NCBI GenBank assembly: GCA_004194705.1
Contig: SADC01000854.1
Location: forward strand, 241,880 to 305,879
DNA from: Ditylenchus dipsaci
Lineage: Eukaryota > Nematoda > Chromadorea > Rhabditida > Anguinidae
Reading direction: 5' to 3'
Length of the DNA: 64,000 nucleotides
The position numbers and the translations under genes were made by a program. The notes under the pieces are model-generated. The model saw only the letters and a program-made list of their open reading frames with translations. It made no database searches and was not told the DNA's origin. Positions 57,024 to 64,000 of the stretch are shown piece after piece; the stretch's first letter is position 1, and each line of letters starts with the position of its first letter.

Positions 57024-57273
57024 CCGTATTCTCTCTAATAGGCCGACACCCTCTAATAAACCGACACCCCCTACTTTGAGGGACCGTATCTCAGTCCGAA
57101 GAAAAAAAATTACATCGCTGTTTATTGCGTTTTCTTAGTTCCCACGAGCTCTATCGATTCCGCTTTTTCGATTTTGGATTTTCACCCGAAAATGTCGAGT
57201 TCGACCCAAAATTTTCACGATTTTTGAAGGGTAGAAAAATAAACCGACATGTCGGCCTATTAGAGAAAATACG
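57024..57273. mobile_element. CCGTATTT-family MITE (E6), block GGCCGACA
   Basis: TA-flanked ends CCGTATTCTCTCTAATAGGC and GCCTATTAGAGAAAATACGG. The CCGACA unit is repeated inside both ends. The interior is homologous to E4 (complement of AAAGCGGAATCGATAGAGC). Confidence 0.9.
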
Positions 57274-57461
57274 GTATACTTTTTCTTTGGCTGTAGGGGA
57301 AAACACCCGTCAAAATGTATAAATCTCCCGTCAAAATATGTAAATCTCCCGTCAAATTTTAAAAGCTTCTGTTCTCGGTTATTCATTTTCAATTTTTCTA
57401 TTTTTTGCACCAGCATGTAGCCCTGAAACTCTAGTTTCTAATGAGCTATCAACTGGGTGAA

Positions 57462-57640
57462 TACAGGGTGGGCCAATTTTTTTGGAACACTTTAAACGAT
57501 TATAACTTTTTTCTATGATGGAATTTCGAAATTCTGTAAACGCCATTCGACTCAGAATCAAAAACAATTTTTTTGGTGCATGGAGCTCGAAAAAAAAATT
57601 TTGGTCAAAATTTTCGAATTTGCCTTGGTCCCTGTGTTCT
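57462..57640. repeat. One arm of a J1-like mariner MITE
   Basis: TA-CAGGGTGGGCCAA, GATTATAACTTTTTTCTA, AATTCTGTAAACGCCA and TGCCTTGGTCCC occur in the same order as in J1 (11000-11160). The complementary arm is not present. Confidence 0.65.
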
Positions 57641-58124
57641 AAAAACGTCGAATTTTGCCACTGCTCGTTGTTGTTGTTTGTTGTTGAAAAAGTCAGGCTA
57701 TGACTAGTGAGAAATAATCACACAACATACCATGGCCAGCCCTTTTTGGCTGACGAAAAATGTTTTCAGTCCAGCCAGACGTGAAGCAACTCGTGTCACC
57801 AGCATCACTTGAAATATTTTAAAAGGACCAAGAGTCTGCAAACGGATGGAAGCTAAAAGCTAACATGAATTTTAACAAAAAAAATTCCTGATCGAAATAA
57901 CAGCCTGACATTCATAGTAGATATTTAAGCCATAACTAATAAAAAATTATTTGATACATACATAATTTGATACATTAAAATTTTTAATAAATTTATGATG
58001 GTCCTCAAATAAAACCTAATAAGAATACCTTTAATTTATAAATATATAAACATACACAAAGCAATACATATGGCTTTTGAAAATTTTGATGTTTAGTCGC
58101 TTTCATATTTTGAATTATTGTTAA
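57641..58124. other. No gene seen
   Basis: AT-rich DNA with no recognisable coding or repeat signal until the TTAA of MITE G1. Confidence 0.5.
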
Positions 58125-58315
58125 AGGACCATGGTCTTTGCGCGCAGCGGCACACTCAAAATTTAATATTGGCGACGGAAACTTCTCTTTCGTCTATCAG
58201 TGTACTCTTTAGATTAATTCGAAACGACTCGAAAAAGTAACTGATAGACGAAAGAGAAGTGTCCCCCTCTAATTCAAATTTTGCGCGTGCCGCTGCGCGC
58301 AAAGACCATAGTCCT
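58125..58315. mobile_element. G-family TTAA MITE (G1)
   Basis: TTAA precedes AGGACCATGGTCTTTGCGCG. The right end is CGCGCAAAGACCATAGTCCT, then TTGA. The centre has complementary TCTCTTTCGTCTATCAG arms. Confidence 0.88.
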
Positions 58316-58437
58316 TTGAATAACTAGAAGATCACAAAGAGACCCCACAATTACAGTGGAAACTCTAAATTATACCCTGGGTAAAAGCTAGCCATACGCT
58401 ATAATGAGATACCTACGACGAGCAGGAACAAGAGGAG

Positions 58438-58861
58438 CAGTTTCGGAACACCCGCCCCAGTCAATTCCGGTATACCCACCCCAGTCAATTTTGGAACGCC
58501 CACTCCATTTAATTAGTAATACACCCCTAATGCTACCCCACAATTGAAAGCTTAGAGTGTTAGCTACACGACGATGTGAAATTTCTTCGTTCAGTTCACT
58601 AAAATCAATTTATTTAAATAAAAATAGCTTCGAAAAGAAATGAAATATATTCGAAAATTGTTCTAGGCTTTTTTTATTAAAATAAATTTATTTTAGTGAA
58701 CTGAACTGAGAAATTTTTACATCATTGTGTAGCTAACACTCTAAGCTTTCACATGTGGGTAGCATTAGGCGTGTATTACTAAATTAAATGGAGTGGGCGT
58801 TCCAAAATTGACTAGGGTGGGTATACCGAAATTGACTGGGTTGGGTGTTCCGAAATTTAGC
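58438..58861. mobile_element. Foldback with CCCCAGTCAATTTTGGAA repeats
   Basis: Each end has three units of the type GGAACACCCGCCCCAGTCAA, followed by matched AGCTTAGAGTGTTAGCTACA arms around an AT-rich loop. No ORF. Confidence 0.8.
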
Positions 58862-59178
58862 CGGAACAAGATTCAATCATGCACATTTCTAGTATGTAAG
58901 GAGATGGAGACCGGTATTGGCATAATGTACGGTCTAGCGAGGTCTGCCATTAAGAGCGCAAGTTGAGGCCCGACGTACCGATTCAACAAATAGTGTTACA
59001 AAAAAGTTAAAACATGCTCAGACAAACTAAAAAATTAATCAAATTTCCGATAAAATTTGATAGTAACACACCATACGCAACTACAGTGGAAAATTCTAAT
59101 TACCCCCCCCCCGCCCGTTGATTTAGTATTATTTATGAACTTGTGCATAATAAATTTATGCTTTTTCAGCCACACCTA

Positions 59179-59570
59179 CAGGGTGTCCGGAAATTACGCG
59201 CTATTGTTCAAATACGTTATGGCGATTAATTTTTCATTGTTTCTACGCAGTCTGCATTTTACATCTGTCTTTTAATAGACTACGGTTTTTGCGCGCAGCG
59301 ACACGCGCAAAATTTGAATTGGCGGGGGACACTTCTCTTTCGTCTCACACTTTACTCTTCAAGTCGTTTGATGTACAGCAAAGAGTACAGTGCGAGACTA
59401 AAGAGATTCCCCGCCAATTGGGTTTCCCCGCCAATTCAAATTTTGAACATGCCACTGCGCGCAAAATCATGGTCCTTCAACGAGCTTGTCATTCAGATAA
59501 TGGCTGTGATTAATAAGCAAGGAGCTACTTACACAAATTTTTTGACGTACGCGTAATTTCTGGACACCTG
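59179..59570. mobile_element. Mariner-like MITE with nested G-family copy
   Basis: TA-flanked ends CAGGGTGTCCGGAAATTACG and CGTAATTTCTGGACACCTG. Nested inside at about 59275-59480 is a G-family copy (TTTTTGCGCGCAGCGACACG; CCACTGCGCGCAAAATCATG; GGTCCTT). Two overlapping ORFs here are shadows. Confidence 0.85.
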
Positions 59571-59790
59571 TACTTTACTTGCCATGTGATGTCTCGACTG
59601 TTTGGGGCTACTTCAGTCCGGCTATTTTGATAAACACAGACTGCTGTCAGCCACGAGAAATAACCTCATAAATGCTCTGAGGATAAACAAACAAAAAAGA
59701 AAGTCACAGAGTAACCCTTTCTTAGAAACAAGCATTATTACACACAAAATACCCAAAAAAGCGAGGTGCACACAATATGACTTTTAGAAT

Positions 59791-61652
59791 TTATTTCTGA
59801 GGATAGGCCTCCACCAGCATTCCAACCATGTCCTCCAGCAGCGCAAGCGGCAATCACAGCATAGCGTCCACCCTCGGCAATTAAGCGATTAGCAGCTAAA
59901 ACGTTCAAAATAATATATGTTAATTTATTATACACGATAATCAGACCATGAGCGACAAGGCGAACGCCCGTAGCTCCGAATGGATGTCCTAAAGACAGAC
60001 TGCCACCCCAAAGATTCATCTTTTCTATTGGAACTCGACCGAACTAAAAAGATACTGAACTGTACTGAGATCTAATGTTGATAATTTAAATTCACACCTG
60101 GCAGGACGATTCATATAGGTTTTGCAAAACCAGTCTGAATCCATGGCGTTCAGGTTAGCCAAAATCTGACCAGCAAAGGCTTCGTGAATTTCGAACACAT
60201 CAATATCCTGCAGTTAAGACCAGCCTAAAAATTCATATGATGAGCATCACACACACTTTCAAAAACAAAAATGTTGCAAAGATACCTTTCTAGCAATTTC
60301 GGGATAACGTACGCAGGACTAAGCAGCAGCTGGTCTTTCGGATCCTGAGCAACGAACATGGTGTCCCGCAAAAAGCCCTTGGCTTGTGCCCCATTCTGCA
60401 ATGCATACTCTTCCGTCGTAATCAAAGCAGCAGAGGCACCATCAGTTAGATACGAGGCATTACCTGAAGGATAATATTTACCATGACTCCATGAAAAAAA
60501 AATTAAAAGTCCGACCTGCCGTGACTGTTCCATGAGGTTTAATAAAAGCAGGCTTCAATCTAGCCAACTGCTCGGGGGTAGAGATACGAACACCATTGTC
60601 AGCACTGATGGTCGACTTCTTTTTTCCTTTGTCAATGAAGAGCGGCACCAGATCAGTTTAGCTTTCCCTCCCTTTGCAGCTTTGGCTGCCAATGTGTGAG
60701 AACGAAGCGGAGTAGTAGTCGTCCCTGCTCCCTAAAAAAGAAACAATTAAACAACCAGTTGAAGAAAAACGAAAGGAAGACCAACTTTCTAGAGACACCA
60801 AAGGAGCAGTCTCGGTCACCGTCTCGTACCCATGACTTCATTTTCGTGTATTCAGCAACAGCAGGAAGTTCTGGACTCAAATGTTCTTTTGCGATAGTCG
60901 ATGCCAGGCTTAGCCTGTTCCCGAAAGTCTTAGCTTTTTGCAAATCGATCATAGCTGGCGCACCCTAATAATTGTAACATCGAAGCTCTAACCCAGATTA
61001 TTGATAAAAATTACAAACTTTCTATTGTATCTAATAGGAAAATCAGATAGAAGTTCAACACCACCAGCAATACCCGCTTTGCAGTAACGGTTTCAATCAT
61101 ATTCACGATATTGTGGACCGAAAGAGACGAAGATATGCAAGCCAGAGTAACGGTATGTGCAGGAATCTGAATTAAAGCAAGAAGATGTTTTAATTGTTCA
61201 ATATATACAACAAAGAGAGGAAGCACTTGTCCGGAAAAAGCAGTAAGAGCTAGCTCTCTGGCAATGTTACTGGTCTTGCATTCTTGAACAACAGTTCCAA
61301 CAGACAATATGTCCAATATCATGGAAGGAATTTTAGTTCGATCAAAAGAGCTAAAATAATATACATTTCCAATTAGAGGCAATTAGAGGAGTCCGATTAG
61401 AGGAGAAAAAACCTCGCAGGGCATGACGCTGCAAATCAATGCCTGCCATCAGTTCTTTGTAAACTGTGTTGGATACAACAAAGGCGTTCTCACGGCATCC
61501 ACCAAAAACAACATTCGGAATGGTCCTCTGGGCTCTAGAATGCGAGGGAAGAGAGGCCTTTTCAGCTTGCTGATTAGCCGTGGACGAAGAATGAATTGAA
61601 CGATACTCAAACTCTGCACAGACAAACAAGGAACCACCCGAGAAAGATGCAT
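59791..61652 (-). CDS. HADHB: Mitochondrial trifunctional protein beta subunit (3-ketoacyl-CoA thiolase)
   Basis: Thiolase that cleaves 3-ketoacyl-CoA with CoA to acetyl-CoA in mitochondrial long-chain fatty-acid beta-oxidation, working with the alpha subunit HADHA. Minus-strand exons read [37 protein letters not shown] (nucleophilic Cys), [65 protein letters not shown] (typical of HADHB), [33 protein letters not shown] (active-site His), AACAAGGHG (second Cys) and the end LVEAYPQK with a stop at 59791. The ATG at 61652 is tentative. Frame breaks near 61525, 61495, 61075 and 59825 each need one base in a G or T run, so the gene is probably intact in reality. About eight introns of 50-70 bases. 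Head-to-head with SPRTN. Confidence 0.92.
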
Positions 61653-61972
61653 TTTCACCGCGGATGACTTTACAGAAATCATCTTCACTGAAAAGATAGA
61701 AAGCATGAGTGGAAGTAGAAATTACACAAAAAAAACTGAAGCAAAAACTAATACGTGTATAGACTTGGAAGTGTACAGAGTAAAGAAAGTTTTTTAAAGC
61801 GGGTAGGAAGAGTCAAAGTCCACCTCCTTCACATCACTAATCATTGGATATCAAAATAAATTGAACGCTGAAGAATACATACGGAAAGTAGTCATCTGAA
61901 AGTGGCGCGCTTTTGAATCAACATAATTAAAGGACGCTAATAGACGCCTTACTTTTTTCTTGAAAGTTTCAT
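61653..61972. promoter_or_regulatory. Divergent promoter region between HADHB and SPRTN
   Basis: About 320 bases separate two head-to-head starts. AT-rich, with no element termini recognised, which is unusual for this window and fits constraint on a shared promoter. No TATA box or specific factor site can be claimed. Confidence 0.45.
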
Positions 61973-62755
61973 ATGAATGGATTTTTGCAGCTGAATATTC
62001 GTAGCTTCTTCAATTCTATGTTTAGAACTTTCATGACTTATAGCAGAGACTTTGCACCTAAAAATTTGGTGGATCCATCTTATGAACTCGTCGATAACTA
62101 CCAGGTATCTTCATTTTTTTTTTTTCTTTGGTCATTTTAAGCAAATTTGGATTATTTAGATGTGTACGCTCAATTTTGTCTGTTCAACGATCAGTTTTTC
62201 TATGGTTCTCTCTGTACTTGCACTGTTGAATGGAGCAATAAATTGACTAGGCATTTTATCTATCTGTTTCTGTTCTTAACTAGAACTCTTTAGCTGCGAC
62301 AGGTATTTGCGAATTTCATACTCTTAGTGGTCTATGCACAATTCGCTTAAGTGAGCCTTTGCTAAAGTTGCGTCCAAGGAAGACCTCGTCCAAACTCTTT
62401 GTTTGTGTACTGAGTTACTATTTTGATTTAATTGCGTAAATATCTACTGTCGTTTAGCATGAGATGATACATGCCCACTTGTGCCTCACCAAGCGCTTTC
62501 AAGACCGTTCGCTCATGGACCAGAGTTTCAGTTTCATATGAATCGAATCAATAAAATGGCAGGCACTAGCATCACCATTTCACTCATTCTTTGCAGAAGT
62601 AGCTTACTAAAAAAATATGCAAAAATGAACAGCCGAAGAAACAGAAAAGAGTTCGCAAGGCAGCATCACCAGCAAAGACACAAGTGAAACGTCCTATTTC
62701 GTCCGTTGCGACGGGTATACTCCATTCTCTGGTGTAGGTGAGCTAACGCGTCTCT
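61973..62755 (+). CDS. SPRTN: SprT-like metalloprotease Spartan, frame-broken as read
   Basis: DNA-dependent nuclear protease that degrades DNA-protein crosslinks. Exons read NLVDPSYELVD, DVYAQFCLFNDQFFYGSLC, VEWSNKLT, GLCTIRLSEPLLKLRPRK, DLVQTL, the zinc-protease motif HEMIHAHL (62458-62481), then HGPEFQFHMNRINKMAGTSI and a basic tail (KKQKRVRK). The order matches the human SprT domain (LxDPSWELID, FNEQYFWG, CTIRLS, HEMIHAY, GHGPEFxxHMHRIN). Catalytic Glu and both motif His are present. Small frame changes near 62110, 62290, 62385 and 62510 mostly fall at C or A runs (TACCAG, AGGAAGACC), so miscalled bases are likely. The C-terminal PIP-box and UBZ regions of human SPRTN are not recognisable in the window; the protein may be shorter here or continue in unseen exons. 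Confidence 0.82.
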
Positions 62756-64000
62756 TGAATTTGGTCGACTATAACAAATGTTTTTTTTTTTTCGGTCATG
62801 TATTGGCTTCAAATTACAAATGAATACAGTCGTCCGAGTCCCCTAAATTGCCGGTTAAAAAAGGAAGAAACCAGCAATTGTGATTTTGGGACTATGATTG
62901 TCAAAACTGAAATCATTGGATGGTCTATTGTATCTCTTTCAAAAAAATTTATGCGGCTGATAATTGTTTGATAGTTGTTTGTGACAGTTGTTTGAGAATG
63001 CAGAGTACTGTGCAATATCTATAGTGCCCGAACGCCTTTACTTTTCGATCGGGCGAATTATGTCTTTCTGCCTAATTTATGTAACCGTAGTCGATGTAGT
63101 AAAAGTCGGGGCGATGGTTGTTGTGGCAAATAAGCTTTTAGAGGATACGGTAGCCGTTGCCGAAGATACGGTAGCCGGTGCCGACATGCGCGGATTGATA
63201 AAATTTGAACTGATAAAATTAAAATTTGCAGTATTCAAAACATGTTCGACATCTTTGCTTTTCACAACCGAAGCATTTCCCCTCGATCTACAAGGCCGGC
63301 GAGGCCAGCATCCAAAATTCAGCCTAGCTCTCAAAAAGTGGTAGGCCAAGGTGTAACCCGCGGGTCCACCCGCTGATCGGCTTGGTCCATGAAAAAGTAC
63401 TCATACTTATGCCTGCACCACAACATCTTCGATTATTCGGCCAAAAAGGGGATCCCCTTTTCCGGCCTATTCCCGAGGAGCACTTTATAACCGAGTAGCG
63501 CCAAAAATCATTTAAACCTTTCTACATAGCGGCACCGGCCTGGTGCCGAAGAAATTATGACGTGAAAATCCCTTGTGAATTAACACTGCACTAGGCTCGT
63601 GCTACTGTGTGAAAGGTTTAAAATGATTAATTTTTTTTCCTAGCGCGGGGCGATGTCTGCGCTAACTAATTGTCCGCGGCACCGGCTGGGTAATATTGAA
63701 CAACTGCTAAAAACAGGTGCCTGTACTTTAGCCGTGTGAGATTTACAGCACTGGTACCGTGAAGCTTTCAATTCAAAACATTTTTCTAATCACATTTTGG
63801 GGCAGGGCGGAGTATGCGTTTAGAAAAGGAGGGGTTTTCTTCACTCGACACTCTTGAGCTAAAGTCATACCATGTCGGACCCAGAGAGCTAAACTGCCCT
63901 ATTTTTGTTCGGACGGTACGGCGACGGGCTGACTGGCTGGACAGGCGGTTCACTACAAAAGCATAATATGGTTGGCAGCCCTGATTGAGATCAATTTTAA
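62756..64000. other. Window end, no supported gene
   Basis: Near 62825 TA-CAGTCGTCCGAGTCCCC could be a pogo-like end. A GAAGATACGGTAGCCGGTGC-type duplication lies at about 63140-63185. Complementary ORFs at 62988-63349 (Ser/Thr/Ala-rich on the minus strand) have no recognisable domain. At 63454-63482 GGCC-AAAAGGGGATCCCCTTTT-GGCC is a strong palindrome. AAACCTTTC and GAAAGGTTT arms bound a small foldback at about 63516-63622. Confidence 0.45.

Noticed and set aside
62988..63349. 118-codon plus ORF and its antisense 90-codon ORF
   Set aside because: Neither has a recognisable domain, splice support or clear start context. Left as unexplained sequence.

Overview
This is animal nuclear DNA. Coding genes are split by very short introns (about 45-60 bases) with GT donors and TTTTAG or TTTCAG acceptors. 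The conserved genes are a single-copy ATM-type kinase, a mitochondrial thiolase and a Spartan (SPRTN) protease, set in AT-rich sequence saturated with transposons. Intron size, the acceptor sequence and a secreted Gly/Trp-rich peptide gene suggest a nematode or another small ecdysozoan. That assignment is an inference, and I cannot name the species.

Layout. 0.3-0.9 kb: a secreted GGW-repeat peptide gene (minus strand). 0.9-8.2 kb: a nest of foldback elements inserted into one another. 8.3-21.0 kb: an ATM/Tel1 gene (plus strand) whose introns have collected at least seven MITEs. 21.1-25.4 kb: a hairpin MITE and a two-ORF non-LTR retrotransposon. 26.0-33.6 kb: two copies of one TA-flanked element, each broken by a different hAT transposon; the first hAT carries an apparently complete BED-type transposase. 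34.5-37.0 kb: hAT and pogo-like relics. 39.4-43.0 kb: a MULE with 9-bp target duplications and a DDE transposase, later hit by a foldback. 38.0-49.4 kb, minus strand: fragments of a SecA-like/TPR gene of bacterial type, the most unusual content here. 47-59 kb: mostly TA-, TTAA- and 8-bp-duplicating MITEs. 59.8-62.8 kb: a divergent pair, HADHB-like thiolase (minus) and SPRTN (plus).

Two patterns run through the window. First, almost every frameshift that I could place in a conserved gene lies in a homopolymer run (ATM, HADHB, SPRTN, retrotransposon ORF1 and ORF2, SecA-like gene). Base-calling or assembly error is therefore as likely as decay. Second, several MITE superfamilies keep a fixed outer terminus but carry a private, arm-matched inner block in each copy, and many elements build their termini from short tandem repeats. 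This looks like repeated replacement of transposase-binding sites.

The host genes are ordinary: ATM in DNA double-strand-break signalling, SPRTN in DNA-protein crosslink repair, HADHB in mitochondrial fatty-acid beta-oxidation. The candidate unusual system is the SecA-like/TPR locus, together with the modular MITE termini.
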